Notes: generated by a model from the sequence alone, not told the origin. Shown: positions 46,048 to 55,327, counted from the first letter of the stretch. The stretch: DNA of 64,000 nt from Pseudochelatococcus lubricantis (GCF_011762225.1 NZ_JAASQI010000004.1:358629-422628); one strand, 5' to 3'. Numbers and translations are program-made.

Positions 46048-46664
46048 CATTCGTCCTCGGGTTGACCGGTTCGATCGGGATGGGCAAGTCCACCACCGCC
46101 AATTTCTTTCGGGCGAGGGGCGTGCCGGTGCACGATTCCGACGCCGCAGTCCACGAACTCTACCGGGGTCGCGCCGCGCCGCTGGTGGAGGCGGCGTTTC
46201 CGGGTGTCGTGGTTGATGGTGTTGTCGACCGCGAGCGGCTTGCCGCGCGGGTGCTTGGCGACGCGGAGGCGTTGCGCCGTCTGGAAGCGATCGTTCATCC
46301 GCTGGTGGCGGAGGAGGAGCGCGCCTTTCTGGAACGGGCACGCCGCGATGGGGCGCAGCTCGTCATCATCGATAGCCCTCTGCTGCTGGAGACCGCACAG
46401 GACGGCCGCTGCGACGCCGTCCTCGTGGTGAGTGCGCCGCCGGAGGTGCAGCGGGCGCGCGTGTTGTCGCGTCCCGGCATGACGGAGGAGAGGTTCGAGC
46501 GGATTCACGTGAAACAGATGCCGGATGCCGAAAAGCGCCGCCGCGCGCATTTCGTCGTGGACAGCTCGCGTGGTCTCGATGCGGCGGAGCGGCAAGTGCG
46601 CGATATTCTGAGGGCGCTCTCCGGCCGGCCGGGGCATCGACGGCAGGCGGAAGCGCCGGCCTGA
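46044..46664 (+). CDS. coaE: dephospho-CoA kinase
   Basis: 206 residues; last step of CoA synthesis. P-loop [16 protein letters not shown] at the start, [10 protein letters not shown], and the lid region with Arg-rich [11 protein letters not shown]. The parS-like site 46501-46516 lies in the gene (encoding HVKQ). ATGA overlap with aroE. Order aroE-coaE-dnaQ is common in Rhizobiales. Confidence 0.95.
   Translation: MTFVLGLTGSIGMGKSTTANFFRARGVPVHDSDAAVHELYRGRAAPLVEAAFPGVVVDGVVDRERLAARVLGDAEALRRLEAIVHPLVAEEERAFLERARRDGAQLVIIDSPLLLETAQDGRCDAVLVVSAPPEVQRARVLSRPGMTEERFERIHVKQMPDAEKRRRAHFVVDSSRGLDAAERQVRDILRALSGRPGHRRQAEAPA
46501..46516. promoter_or_regulatory. parS-like site, 14/16, within coaE
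   Basis: GGATTCACGTGAAACA; differs from parS at positions 1 and 3. About 3.3 kb right of the oriC parS-like site. Confidence 0.65.
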
Positions 46665-46715
46665 CGCCGGCGTCGAACGATCGTCCGTCTCCAGTCAGAA
46701 TTATCGGGTCCAACC

Positions 46716-47432
46716 ATGTCACGAGAAATCGTCTTCGATACCGAAACGACGGGCGTCGACCCCGCCACCGGCGACCGCGTGGTCGAAATCGGCTGTGTGG
46801 AGCTTGTCAATACGGTGCCGACGGGGCGGCATTTTCACGCCTACATCAATCCGGAACGGCCGATGAGCGAGGGCGCCTTTCGTGTGCACGGCCTCTCCGA
46901 TGCGTTTCTTGCCGACAAGCCCGTGTTTGCGGCGGTGGTCGATGAGTTCCTCGCCTTCATCGCGGAAGCGCCGCTTGTCGCCCATAATATCAGCTTCGAT
47001 GCCATGTTCATCAACGCGGAGTTCCGTCGACTGAACATCGCGCCGCTGGCGCAGGAACGGCTCGTCGACACGCTGGTGCTGGCGCGGCGCAAGCATCCGG
47101 GCGCGCCGAACAATCTCGATGCGCTCTGCGCGCGCTACAGCATCGACAACAGCAAGCGCACGAAACACGGCGCGCTGCTCGACGCCGAGATTCTGGCGGA
47201 GGTCTACATCGAGCTGCTCGGTGGCCGGCAGGCGGGCCTTGACCTTGGTATCGCGCCGTCCGCGCAGGTGACTGCCCACGCACAGCGCTCTGCCGCGCCA
47301 CGGCGGCCAGTGCCGCTGCAGCCGCGTGTGAGTGACGCGGAGCGGCAGGCGCACGCCGCCTTCGTCTCCGAGCTGGGCGGCGCCAGCCAGTGGCTGAAGT
47401 ATCTTCAGGCCGGCGGGGAGGGGCGCCAATAG
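46716..47432 (+). CDS. dnaQ: DNA polymerase III epsilon subunit (proofreading exonuclease)
   Basis: 238 residues. ExoI motif FDTETTGVDP, ExoII region APLVAHNISFDAMFINAEFR, and ExoIII-epsilon motif K-H-G-A-L-L-D-A (TKHGALLDAEI). The C-terminus carries the polymerase-binding tail. 3'-5' proofreading. Normal length. Confidence 0.96.
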   Translation: MSREIVFDTETTGVDPATGDRVVEIGCVELVNTVPTGRHFHAYINPERPMSEGAFRVHGLSDAFLADKPVFAAVVDEFLAFIAEAPLVAHNISFDAMFINAEFRRLNIAPLAQERLVDTLVLARRKHPGAPNNLDALCARYSIDNSKRTKHGALLDAEILAEVYIELLGGRQAGLDLGIAPSAQVTAHAQRSAAPRRPVPLQPRVSDAERQAHAAFVSELGGASQWLKYLQAGGEGRQ

Positions 47433-47436
47433 AAAA

Positions 47437-47467
47437 GCCGGGAGCGGCGCCACGCGCTGCTCCCGGC
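47437..47467 (-). terminator. hairpin between convergent dnaQ and secB
   Basis: Arms GCCGGGAGC (47437-47445) and GCTCCCGGC (47459-47467). Preceded by AAAA, which becomes a U-tract for the leftward secB transcript, so it probably ends secB and can act on dnaQ too. Confidence 0.6.
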
Positions 47468-47525
47468 CGGAAAGACCGCGCCACGGTGTTTTCGCAACAC
47501 CCGAACGCGGGTATGTCCCTGCGAA

Positions 47526-48008
47526 TCAGGAAACGGTCGCCTGTGCCTGTTCGGCCTGCAGCTCGGCGATCTTCTGGCGGTAGAGCGCCGAGAAATCGAT
47601 CGGATCGATGAACAGGGGCGGGAAGCCGCCGTTGCGGACGGCGTCCGCGATGATCTGGCGGGCAAACGGAAACAGCAGGCGCGGGAATTCGATCATGACC
47701 GTGGGGTGGACGTGCTCGGCCGCGATGTTGCGCAGACGGAAGACGCCGCCGTACACGAGTTCGAACGCGAACAGCACCTCGTTGTCGATCGTCGCCTTGC
47801 CTTCCAGCGTCAGGTCGACCACGTAGTCTTCCTCACCGATCTGGTTGCCGCCGACGTTCACCTGAATGGAAATCTCGGGAGACTTTTCCTGCGGCGCCAG
47901 CGAGCGGGGCGCATTGGGGTTCTCGAAGGAGAAATCCTTGATGTACTGCGCGAGGGCGCTGACCACCGGCCCTGCGGTCGTTTCGCTATTGGTTGTTGCG
48001 TCGGTCAT
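47526..48008 (-). CDS. secB: protein-export chaperone SecB
   Basis: 160 residues. Typical N-terminal [19 protein letters not shown] and the [17 protein letters not shown] strands; C-terminal [22 protein letters not shown]. Holds preproteins for SecA. The only leftward gene in the block right of oriC up to 51.4 kb. Gene order secB next to dnaQ is conserved. Confidence 0.97.
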   Translation of the reverse strand: MTDATTNSETTAGPVVSALAQYIKDFSFENPNAPRSLAPQEKSPEISIQVNVGGNQIGEEDYVVDLTLEGKATIDNEVLFAFELVYGGVFRLRNIAAEHVHPTVMIEFPRLLFPFARQIIADAVRNGGFPPLFIDPIDFSALYRQKIAELQAEQAQATVS

Positions 48009-48388
48009 GTGATTTCTCCGCTAGTCATAGTCAGAATCATCATCATCGGTATCCGATGGATTCCCTAGACGTGTGACGTGTAAAGCCGATTAACGCAAGC
48101 CGCATATGAAAGGATCGGGCGTCATTTCCGCGCTTGTTGCCGTTCTGTCGCCGCATCTGGCAACATGGCTTCCGGTATAGGTTCCGGCATGAATTTTGAT
48201 GATAAAAGCGTTTCCGTAAAGCCCGTCGCAGGATACGATACGCGGCCAGGGGCCGGTTTTGGAGCGCGGCCATTCCGGCGCGGCCGGGGCGCGTTCTTGT
48301 CCGGACGGGATGTGGATGTTACCAGCACGGCACACCATATGTGCCGGTGAAGCTGGTCGGAGCGACAGGGAAGTGAGACGATAGAAAC
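48009..48388. other. 380-bp divergent region between secB and timA
   Basis: Promoters for both genes must lie here. The fxsA gene that sits here in some relatives was not found, and no other motif was recognised. Confidence 0.5.
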
Positions 48389-49147
48389 ATGCAGGACAGT
48401 TTTGACATCGTGACCATCGTCTTTCTCTGCCTTGCGGTGTTTGTCATCTGGCGGCTGCGCTCGGTTCTCGGCCAGCGCACCGGCAACGAGCGCCCGCCGG
48501 TCGACCCCTTCACCCGGCGCGACGCGCGCAACGGGAACGGGCAGCAAGGTGCGGCGAAGGGCCAGGCCGAGGGCCGCTCGGCCGAAGGCAACGGCGGCAA
48601 CGTGGTGCATCTGCCGGGGCCGGCCAACGACGTGAGCGCGCCCGGCGCCGCTGTCGATCCGGACCGCTGGAAAGGCGTCGCCGAACCCGGCTCGCCCATC
48701 GCCCGCGGGCTCGACGCCGTCGCGGCGGCGGAACCCGCGTTCGACATCAAGGCCTTCCGGGAAGGCGCCAAGTCTGCATACGAAATCATCGTCACCGCTT
48801 TCGCCCAAGGCGACCGCAAGACGCTGAAGGGCTTGCTGTCCCGTGAGGTTTTCGACGGCTTCGACCGCGCCATCGGCGAGCGCGAACGCCGGGGCGAGGT
48901 AGTCAACACCACATTCGTTTCCGTCGACAGCGCGGATATCCAGGCTGTCGAGGTGCAGAATCAGGTCGCACAGATCACCATCCGGTTTGCGTCCAAGCTG
49001 ATCACCGCGACCTATGACGTCGAGGGCAAGGTGATCGATGGCGCGGCGGACGAGGTGGCGGATGTCAGCGACACGTGGACGTTTTCACGCACGCTACGCA
49101 GCCGCGACCCCAACTGGTTGCTGATCGCGACCGAGTCCGGTCACTGA
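48389..49147 (+). CDS. Tim44/TimA family protein
   Basis: 252 residues. One N-terminal membrane segment (VTIVFLCLAVFVIWRL), a charged/Gly-rich linker (about 35-110), then the Tim44-like C-terminal domain (about 120-250; FLLSREVFDGF-like LKGLLSREVFDGFDRAIGERE). Inner-membrane-anchored, thought to bind membranes or proteins. Conserved position after secB. mltA follows by 5 bp, suggesting co-transcription. Confidence 0.9.
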   Translation: MQDSFDIVTIVFLCLAVFVIWRLRSVLGQRTGNERPPVDPFTRRDARNGNGQQGAAKGQAEGRSAEGNGGNVVHLPGPANDVSAPGAAVDPDRWKGVAEPGSPIARGLDAVAAAEPAFDIKAFREGAKSAYEIIVTAFAQGDRKTLKGLLSREVFDGFDRAIGERERRGEVVNTTFVSVDSADIQAVEVQNQVAQITIRFASKLITATYDVEGKVIDGAADEVADVSDTWTFSRTLRSRDPNWLLIATESGH

Positions 49148-49151
49148 CGCG

Positions 49152-50441
49152 ATGGGCCGGGCGCACGTCGGCTGGCCCGGCACCTTCGCGCCGGTTCGGT
49201 GGCTCGTGACGCCGGCGTATCTCTGTTTTGTGTTGATGATTCTTGCCATGACGGCATCCGTGCAAACCGTTTCCGCGTCGAAGGCGCCATCCGTGGATGG
49301 CGCGGCGCTGGAGCAGCTGACGTTCGACGCGCTCGCCGAGTGGCGGGCGGACGACCACGCCGCGGCTTTCGCCGCCTTCCGGCGCACCTGTCAGACGGTC
49401 GTCGGCGACGCGGCGGTTCTGCGTCAGGGCGCCCCGCCGCCGCGCGCGTTACGGGCGGTGTGCTCGGCCGCGCTCGCAGCGCCGCCGTCTCCTGATGGCG
49501 ACAGCGCCCGCCGCTTCTTCGAGCGTCATTTCCGCCCTTTCCGGATAAGGCCGGCAAACGGCGACGGCTTTCTCACCGGCTATTACGAACCGGAATTCGC
49601 CGGCCGGCTCGTCTCCGGCGGTGTCCATGACACGCCGCTGCTGTCGCGCCCGGACGATCTGGTGAACGTCGCAGAAGGCGAGAACGTCCCGGGCCTCGAT
49701 CCGGCGCTGCGTGCGGCGCGCCGTGTCGCCGGGCCGCAGGGCGTTCGTCTGGAACCCGTTCCGGACCGCGCCGCGATTGAGGACGGGGCGCTGGGCGGCG
49801 GCGCGCGGCCGCTTGTCTATCTCGATGCCGTGGATGCATTCATGGCCCATGTGCAGGGCTCCGTGCGGGTGCGGCTCGTCGACGCCGGCACCGACGGGAA
49901 GGCGGTACGCCGTTTCGCCTACGCCGGCCGCAACGGCCACGCCTACACGTCGGTCGCGCGGCTCGTCGTCGCTGAGACGGGCATCGCACCTGCGGATCTG
50001 ACGGCGCCGAAGCTTGTCGCGTGGCTGCGCGCCTACCCCGAGGAGGCGCGGCGACTGATGCGCCGCAATCGTTCCTATATCTTCTTTCGCCCCGCAGACG
50101 AACTCGCCGCGGACGACGGCCCGCTCGGCGGCGCTTCCGTGCAACTCACACCCGGGCGCGCAGTCGCGATCGACCGGCGCATCTGGGCCTATGGCCTGCC
50201 GGTCTGGATCGAGGCGCGGCTGCCGCATCCCGCGGGCGAGGGCGGTTCCGGTAGCGACGATTTCTATTCCCTGCGGCGGCTCATGGTTGCGCAGGATACG
50301 GGCTCCGCCATCGTTGGCCCGGCGAGGGCAGACATTTTCTTCGGCTCGGGCGAAGCGGCGGGGGCGCGGGCCGGGCTTGTCCGCCATGTGCCCGAGCGCT
50401 TCGTGGTGTTCCTGCCCGTCGGTGCGGAGCGGGGGACATGA
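49152..50441 (+). CDS. mltA: membrane-bound lytic murein transglycosylase A (MltA family)
   Basis: 429 residues. Signal or anchor near residues 18-38, MltA domain with GFLTGYYEPEFAG, FAYAGRNGHAYTSVARLV and the C-terminal 3D-motif VAQDTGSAIVGPARADIFFGSG (catalytic Asp region). Cleaves peptidoglycan with 1,6-anhydro product. Overlaps the Smr gene by 4 bp. Confidence 0.94.
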   Translation: MGRAHVGWPGTFAPVRWLVTPAYLCFVLMILAMTASVQTVSASKAPSVDGAALEQLTFDALAEWRADDHAAAFAAFRRTCQTVVGDAAVLRQGAPPPRALRAVCSAALAAPPSPDGDSARRFFERHFRPFRIRPANGDGFLTGYYEPEFAGRLVSGGVHDTPLLSRPDDLVNVAEGENVPGLDPALRAARRVAGPQGVRLEPVPDRAAIEDGALGGGARPLVYLDAVDAFMAHVQGSVRVRLVDAGTDGKAVRRFAYAGRNGHAYTSVARLVVAETGIAPADLTAPKLVAWLRAYPEEARRLMRRNRSYIFFRPADELAADDGPLGGASVQLTPGRAVAIDRRIWAYGLPVWIEARLPHPAGEGGSGSDDFYSLRRLMVAQDTGSAIVGPARADIFFGSGEAAGARAGLVRHVPERFVVFLPVGAERGT

Positions 50442-51025
50442 AACGGCGCGGCGGCAGGCGCCTGTCTGAAGAGGAGGCGAAGCTCTGGCGCCACGTGACC
50501 CGCAGCATCCGGCCGCTTCCGGGCCACACGCCGCCGCTTGAGCCGGCACCCGCTCCGGAGGCGGAGGCGACGTCTCCGGAGCACCGGCCTGCGGAAGCCT
50601 CGCCGCCCGCAAAAATTGAACGCCGCCCGCCCGCCCCGCCGCCGCTGGTGCCGCTGGAACGGCGGCTGATGCGCGATCTGCGGCGCGGAATCGATCGCAT
50701 CGATGCGCGCATCGATCTGCACGGCATGCGTCAGAACGAGGCCTATTACGCACTCCTCGGCTTCTTGCGCCGCGCGCAGGGGGAGGGGGCGCGCGTCGCG
50801 CTGGTGGTGACTGGCAAGGGCAGCACGGCCGCCGCGGTCGCGGATCCGTTCAGCGAGCGCGGGGTGCTGCGCCGCCTCGTGCCGCACTGGCTTGGTCTCG
50901 CGGAAATGCGCCCGGTGGTGGTGGGCTTCTCGACGGCCAGCCGCGAGCACGGCGGCGACGGCGCGCTTTACGTGAGGCTGCGCAAGGGCGCGAAGGGCCG
51001 CCCCGGGGGCGAGGCACGGCCATGA
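50438..51025 (+). CDS. Smr domain protein
   Basis: 195 residues. A basic, Pro/Ala-rich N-terminus (about 1-75) and an Smr domain (about 85-190): DLHGMRQNEAYYALLGFL with the DLHG motif and VVTGKGS with the T-G-K-G motif. Smr domains act as nucleases or structural RNA/DNA-binding modules. 4-bp overlaps with mltA and the HTH gene imply one operon. Confidence 0.92.
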   Translation: MKRRGGRRLSEEEAKLWRHVTRSIRPLPGHTPPLEPAPAPEAEATSPEHRPAEASPPAKIERRPPAPPPLVPLERRLMRDLRRGIDRIDARIDLHGMRQNEAYYALLGFLRRAQGEGARVALVVTGKGSTAAAVADPFSERGVLRRLVPHWLGLAEMRPVVVGFSTASREHGGDGALYVRLRKGAKGRPGGEARP

Positions 51026-51384
51026 CACCCTTCGGCATGCACCTGCGGGCATTGCGCGCCGCGCGCGGCGTCACCCAGAAGGAAATGGCGCAGGCGCTGC
51101 GCGTGTCGAGTGCCTATCTCTCGGCGCTCGAGCACGGCAAGCGCGGCAAGCCGACCTGGGCGCTGCTCCAGTCCATCCTCAACTACTTCAACCTCATCTG
51201 GGATGACGCCGACGCGCTGGTGAAGCTCGCGGACATATCGGACCCGCGCGTCGTCATCGACACGGCGGGCCTGTCTCCGAAGGCCACGCTGCTCGCCAAC
51301 CGCCTCTCCGGCGATATCGCGAAGCTGACCGAGCCGGAACTCGAAGCGCTGATCGCGGTGCTCGACGCGCGGAAAGGACGCTGA
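51022..51384 (+). CDS. XRE-family helix-turn-helix regulator
   Basis: 120 residues. HTH_3 domain at about 5-60 (LRAARGVTQKEMAQALRVSS, LSALEHGKRGKP), with a short C-terminal helical region. The partner genes mltA and smr suggest cell-wall context; target unknown. Conserved as the third gene after mltA-smr in Rhizobiales. Confidence 0.92.
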   Translation: MTPFGMHLRALRAARGVTQKEMAQALRVSSAYLSALEHGKRGKPTWALLQSILNYFNLIWDDADALVKLADISDPRVVIDTAGLSPKATLLANRLSGDIAKLTEPELEALIAVLDARKGR

Positions 51385-51411
51385 TCGGCTGAAGATGGCC
51401 GGGACCCGCTT

Positions 51412-51918
51412 CTACAGGGTGTTGAGGCGCGCTTTCAGCCGGTCGAGCAGGCGGTAGAGGACGACCTGCTCATCAAGGTCGAGACCTTCCAGCGCCTCCC
51501 GGTAGAATGCATCGATGGCGATCTGCATCTCAGACCATGCCAGGTCCCCGGCGGTTGTGAGAACGATGCGGCGGCTGCGGCCGTCCTCGGCGTCCTTGAT
51601 CCGCTCGATCCAGCCGCGCGCTTCCAGCCGGTCCAGCACGGGCGTGATGTTCTGGCGGCTGACAAGGAGGAACGCGATCAGGTCCTTCACCGTCATGCCG
51701 TGTTCCCGCGGCTCCGGCCGGGCGAGCGCGCCGAGAACCGCCCATTGCTGCGTTGTGCTGTTGAAGTCGCCGATGAACCGCGCACCCACCTTGTGCATGA
51801 GATTGGCACATTGGTAGAGACGGAAGAAGACGCGGTTGGCGACATCGAAACGGGCCGGATCGGACTGCCGCGAATCGGATGGACGCAGAACGGAATGTTT
51901 CGCCGGGCTGTCGGTCAT
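51412..51918 (-). CDS. MarR-family transcriptional regulator
   Basis: 168 residues, winged-helix MarR fold: helices at 25-60, recognition region TVKDLIAFLLVSRQNITPVLDRLEARGWIERI and the wing DGRSRRIVLT. Ligand and targets unknown. A CAATATATTG palindrome lies about 38 bp upstream, a possible autoregulatory operator. Confidence 0.9.
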   Translation of the reverse strand: MTDSPAKHSVLRPSDSRQSDPARFDVANRVFFRLYQCANLMHKVGARFIGDFNSTTQQWAVLGALARPEPREHGMTVKDLIAFLLVSRQNITPVLDRLEARGWIERIKDAEDGRSRRIVLTTAGDLAWSEMQIAIDAFYREALEGLDLDEQVVLYRLLDRLKARLNTL

Positions 51919-52223
51919 GAAACGCCTCGCTTCGAAATGCGCCTCGGATATGAGTCAATATATTGTTACAGCATCAAACCGGAAAACAGACGCCGTCTTC
52001 CGGAAAAATCTGATGTCTGAACAGGGAGATAGAGCGACGATGCGTCTCCGCTTGTACGCTGCTCCGTTGAATCGGGCCAATCACGCCGACACAGTAAATC
52101 ATGCCATTGTTATGTCACTTAGGGAAGAGATGACGAAAGCAGCAGGCGCTGCCGGACACACGTCCTTGTGAAGCGCGGAAACGATGGCGGTATGGATTTT
52201 CAACGGCTGGCGGCGCGGCTACG
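51919..52223. other. 305-bp intergenic region
   Basis: Lies upstream of the marR gene (leftward) and downstream of the ymdB-like gene end (52224, leftward). It holds the CAATATATTG palindrome and otherwise no clear structure. Confidence 0.5.
51956..51965. promoter_or_regulatory. candidate MarR operator palindrome
   Basis: CAATATATTG, 10-bp perfect palindrome 38 bp upstream of the marR start, in an AT-rich patch that may include the promoter -10 region. Confidence 0.4.
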
Positions 52224-53048
52224 TCAGATCTCCCAGAAGGCGGGATGCGCCTGGCTGAGATGCGGCCCGATGCGCACTGCCGATACCCGGACGGCAAGGC
52301 CGGTGGCGTCGTCGGTCTCGACCGCGAGCCCCGCCAGCGTGCCCGGCCCGGAGGCGGATTCAAGGCGGACACCGGGTGTCTTCTCGATAAAGCGGCGCAG
52401 CGGTTCCTCCGGCTGCATGCCGAGCATCGAATCGTAGTCGCCGCACATGCCGGCATCGCTCTGGTAAGCGGTGCCACCGGCGAGAATCTGCTCGTCCGCT
52501 GTCGGCACATGCGTATGGGTGCCGACGACGAGGCTCGCCCGCCCGTCGACGTGGCGCGCCATGGCCTGCTTCTCGCTGGTGGCCTCGGCATGCATATCGA
52601 TGATCGCGGCGTCGACCACTTCGCGCAGCGGACATTCGGCCAGCGCCTTGTCGACGGCTGCGAACGGATCGTCGAGCGGGTCCATGAAAAGGCGGCCCAT
52701 GGCGTTCACCACCAGCACCCGGCTGCCGTTCGCTGCTTCCACCACCGTTGCACCCCGCCCCGGCGTGCCCGGCGGATAGTTGATGGGGCGCAGCAGGCGC
52801 GGCTGGCGCTCGATGAACACGAGCGCCTCACGCTGGTCGAACGAATGGTTGCCGAGCGTCACGACATCCGCACCGGCATTGAGGAGATCGTCGCAGATCG
52901 CTTCCGTGATGCCGAACCCGCCCGCGGCGTTCTCGCCGTTGACGACCACGACGTCGAGTTTCCATCTGGTGCGCAGGTCGGGGAGCTGATCGACGACGGC
53001 CGCTCTTCCCGGCCGCCCGACGACATCGCCTAGAAACAACAGACGCAT
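52224..53048 (-). CDS. YmdB-type metallophosphoesterase (TIGR00282 family)
   Basis: 274 residues. Metal-binding motifs in order: LGDVVGRPG, NGENAAGG, LGNHSFDQ, IDMHAEATSEK, VGTHTHVPTADEQIL. YmdB-like proteins hydrolyse 2',3'-cyclic nucleotides and affect biofilm or motility decisions in Bacillus. Placed directly after the fau-6S region, 47 bp downstream of fau. Substrate here not known. Confidence 0.94.
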   Translation of the reverse strand: MRLLFLGDVVGRPGRAAVVDQLPDLRTRWKLDVVVVNGENAAGGFGITEAICDDLLNAGADVVTLGNHSFDQREALVFIERQPRLLRPINYPPGTPGRGATVVEAANGSRVLVVNAMGRLFMDPLDDPFAAVDKALAECPLREVVDAAIIDMHAEATSEKQAMARHVDGRASLVVGTHTHVPTADEQILAGGTAYQSDAGMCGDYDSMLGMQPEEPLRRFIEKTPGVRLESASGPGTLAGLAVETDDATGLAVRVSAVRIGPHLSQAHPAFWEI

Positions 53049-53095
53049 GAAACCTCCACATCCGCGCGAACCGCCGCCGCCGCCATGGCGCGTGC

Positions 53096-53704
53096 CTATT
53101 TCGTGATCGTGATCGATTGCACCTGCGTGACAATCGCGTCAAGCGGGCGATCGTGCGGCTCGGCCGGGATCTCGCCAATTTCCTGCACGTCGAAGGCTAC
53201 GCCGATGGTGATGAGCGGGCGCTTCGCCGAGAGACGAGAGATGGCCTTGTCGTAATTGCCCTGCCCGTAGCCCAGCCGGTTGCCCCGGCGGTCGAATGCG
53301 GAGAGCGGTACCAGCAGCACGTCGGGGTCGACCTCCGGCGCTTCCGGCGGCGGCCCCTGTGTCCCGAATCCCGCGTCGATCAGTGGCAGGCCCGGCCGCC
53401 AGCGGCGGAAAACCAGCCCGTCCGGCGTGATCACCGGCAGCGCGAGCGGCACGGCGCGTTCATCGAGCGCCGCCATCAGCGGACGGGGATCGAGTTCACT
53501 GCGAATGGGCCAATATCCCGCCACGATGCCGCCGCGTAGCATAGCCGGGTAATCCGAAATGACCCGGTCGCTAACGGAGGCGGCAGCGGCCTGTACCCGT
53601 TTGAGATCGGCGGCGAACAGGTCACGCCGCGCCAGAGCCTCGCGCCGCAGACGCGCTTTCTGTTCGGCAGGCACTAGCGCCGCGATGTTAGGAAGGTCGG
53701 CCAT
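53096..53704 (-). CDS. fau: 5-formyltetrahydrofolate cyclo-ligase
   Basis: 202 residues (YgfA/MTHFS). N-terminal R-R-E-A-L-A-R-R-D-x-F, GGIVAGYWPIRSELDPRPL, and the ATP-binding GNRLGYGQGNYDK motif. Converts 5-formyl-THF to methenyl-THF. A 6S RNA gene lies 34 bp upstream on the same strand, the widely conserved ssrS-fau pairing. Confidence 0.94.
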   Translation of the reverse strand: MADLPNIAALVPAEQKARLRREALARRDLFAADLKRVQAAAASVSDRVISDYPAMLRGGIVAGYWPIRSELDPRPLMAALDERAVPLALPVITPDGLVFRRWRPGLPLIDAGFGTQGPPPEAPEVDPDVLLVPLSAFDRRGNRLGYGQGNYDKAISRLSAKRPLITIGVAFDVQEIGEIPAEPHDRPLDAIVTQVQSITITK

Positions 53705-53738
53705 GGAACGGGACGGCTCGGGAAGGAGGGGAAGATAA

Positions 53739-53900
53739 GGTGCGGGTCCACAATGGCCGTTGGAGAAAGATCCCGGGAACCTACAATGTAGGTGGGCGCC
53801 GTGTGCCCGGGTCCACGGACCTGGGCAGGGACAGCTCCCTGGGGATCAATAAGGCCCCGGGGAATATGCCTCCTGACGAACCTCGCAGAGCCCGCATCCC
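53739..53900 (-). ncRNA. ssrS: 6S RNA (SsrS)
   Basis: Recognised from the minus-strand reading: complementary 5' and 3' ends (GCGGG near 53894 and CCCGC near 53743), a GC-rich rod with the central region CCCCGGGGCCTTATTGATCC, then CACCTACATTGTAGGT and AACGGCCATTGTGGACC, segments that match alphaproteobacterial 6S RNA as I recall it. About 160 nt. It sequesters sigma-70 RNA polymerase. Position upstream of fau is the standard one. Ends estimated to a few nucleotides. Confidence 0.85.
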
Positions 53901-54115
53901 AAATCTATGCTTTCGTCGGATAAATATCCAGCCCCCTGCATGCGTTTTATGGGGGCATCCCGGGAGTCTTCACGTGGCCCTGAAGTCGCCCTATATGAAG
54001 CAGGATGAACCTCGCTCATTGATGGCCGGTGAGGCCTGCGCGAGGCAGGCTGCCGGGCACGTTGGCCGATGGTGCGGGGCCGGCGGGCTGACGCCGCAAT
54101 GAAAGAGCGAAGACC
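53901..54115. other. 215-bp divergent region between 6S RNA and the cyclase gene
   Basis: Promoters of ssrS (leftward) and the nucleotide cyclase (rightward) must lie here. The minus-strand CATAGAT near 53908 could be the ssrS -10 element. Nothing else recognised. Confidence 0.45.
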
Positions 54116-55297
54116 GTGGAACTTTCGTCCGCTTCTGCCACCGAGCCCGTCGACGTCGCGGTGGCGGGCCTGCGCGACTGGCTGCTGACCGACGCCCGCC
54201 TGAGCGCCGATATCAGCCGCGCCATCGCGGGGCTCGCCGACCGGCTGAACGCGGAGGGCGTGCCCGTCGACCGGCTGACCTTCGCCGCGGAGGCGCTGCA
54301 TTCCGAACACGCGGCGGTTTCGGGAACCTGGATCAAGGACGATCCGGGCGTCTGGAAGTTGCAGGCCTATGGCAAGGAGGTGACAGCCGGCTATGCGCAC
54401 AGCCCCCAGCGGGTAGTGCACGAGTCCGGCCGGCCGCTCGCGTTCTGGATTGACGAGACGCCGGACGACCGTTTCGGCATCGTCGCCGATCTCCGTCAGG
54501 CGGGCTATCGTCATTATGTGTGCTTTCCCATCTTCTTCGCCAACGGCCACAACAACGCGGTGACTTTCGCGACCCGCAGCGCCGACGGTTTTCCGCCGCG
54601 TGCCTTCGCCCTGCTGGAGGGGCTGATTCCTTCCCTGACCGCGACGCTGGAAATCTTGTCCGGTTACAAGTCGCTCGACGAGGTATTGCGGATTTACGTT
54701 GGCGACGAGCCGCATCGCGCCATTCTCGCAGGCCGCATCGGGCGCGGACAGGTGAGCCGGATCCGCTCCGCCATCCTGTTCGCCGACATGCGCGGCTATA
54801 CGCGCATCACCTCCGCCATCGATCCCGAGCAGGCGGTGCAATTGCTGAACCGGTATTTCGACTGCCTGGTGCCGCCTATCGAGGCGGAAGGCGGCGAGGT
54901 GATGAAATATATGGGGGACGGCCTGATGGCGATCTTCCGTGACCGGGGTGACGATACCGGCGCCGCCGCGCAATCGGCACTGACCGCGGCGACTGAGGCC
55001 CTCGCGCGCATCGGCCAGATCGACGGCACACCGTTCGGCGCGACCATCCGCGCAGGGATCGCGCTGCATCACGGTGAGGCGGCTTATGGCAATGTCGGTT
55101 CGGGAGCGCGTCTCGATTTCACCGTGGTCGGCCGCGACGTCAACCTGACCAGCCGCCTTGCTCAGCTTAACAAGGTGCTCGATGAGCCGCTACTGATGTC
55201 ACGTGCCTTCAGTGAACATCTGTGGGCGAATCCTCACCCGCTGGGCGCATTCCGGCTCGACGGCTTTGAGGATGCGATAGAGGTCTACAGGCCCTGA
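54116..55297 (+). CDS. class III adenylate/guanylate cyclase
   Basis: 393 residues. The N-terminal half (1-200) is a sensor-like region without a named domain; the C-terminal half is a class III catalytic domain: metal Asp in AILFADMRGYTRI (near residue 225), second Asp in MKYMGDGLMAIF, and the DFTVVGRDVNLTSRL block. Substrate residues (K in VMKY, D in LDF) favour ATP. GTG start at 54116. Faces the YafK-like gene tail-to-tail across a perfect 11-bp hairpin. Confidence 0.9.
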   Translation: MELSSASATEPVDVAVAGLRDWLLTDARLSADISRAIAGLADRLNAEGVPVDRLTFAAEALHSEHAAVSGTWIKDDPGVWKLQAYGKEVTAGYAHSPQRVVHESGRPLAFWIDETPDDRFGIVADLRQAGYRHYVCFPIFFANGHNNAVTFATRSADGFPPRAFALLEGLIPSLTATLEILSGYKSLDEVLRIYVGDEPHRAILAGRIGRGQVSRIRSAILFADMRGYTRITSAIDPEQAVQLLNRYFDCLVPPIEAEGGEVMKYMGDGLMAIFRDRGDDTGAAAQSALTAATEALARIGQIDGTPFGATIRAGIALHHGEAAYGNVGSGARLDFTVVGRDVNLTSRLAQLNKVLDEPLLMSRAFSEHLWANPHPLGAFRLDGFEDAIEVYRP

Positions 55298-55319
55298 GCG
55301 CCGGCCCAGCCGGCGCTCA
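55295..55319. terminator. hairpin between convergent cyclase and L,D-transpeptidase genes
   Basis: Perfect 11-bp arms TGAGCGCCGGC (55295-55305) and GCCGGCGCTCA (55309-55319) with a 3-nt loop. The left arm contains the cyclase TGA stop codon. Likely a shared terminator. Confidence 0.65.
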
Positions 55320-55327
55320 GCCGCCGT

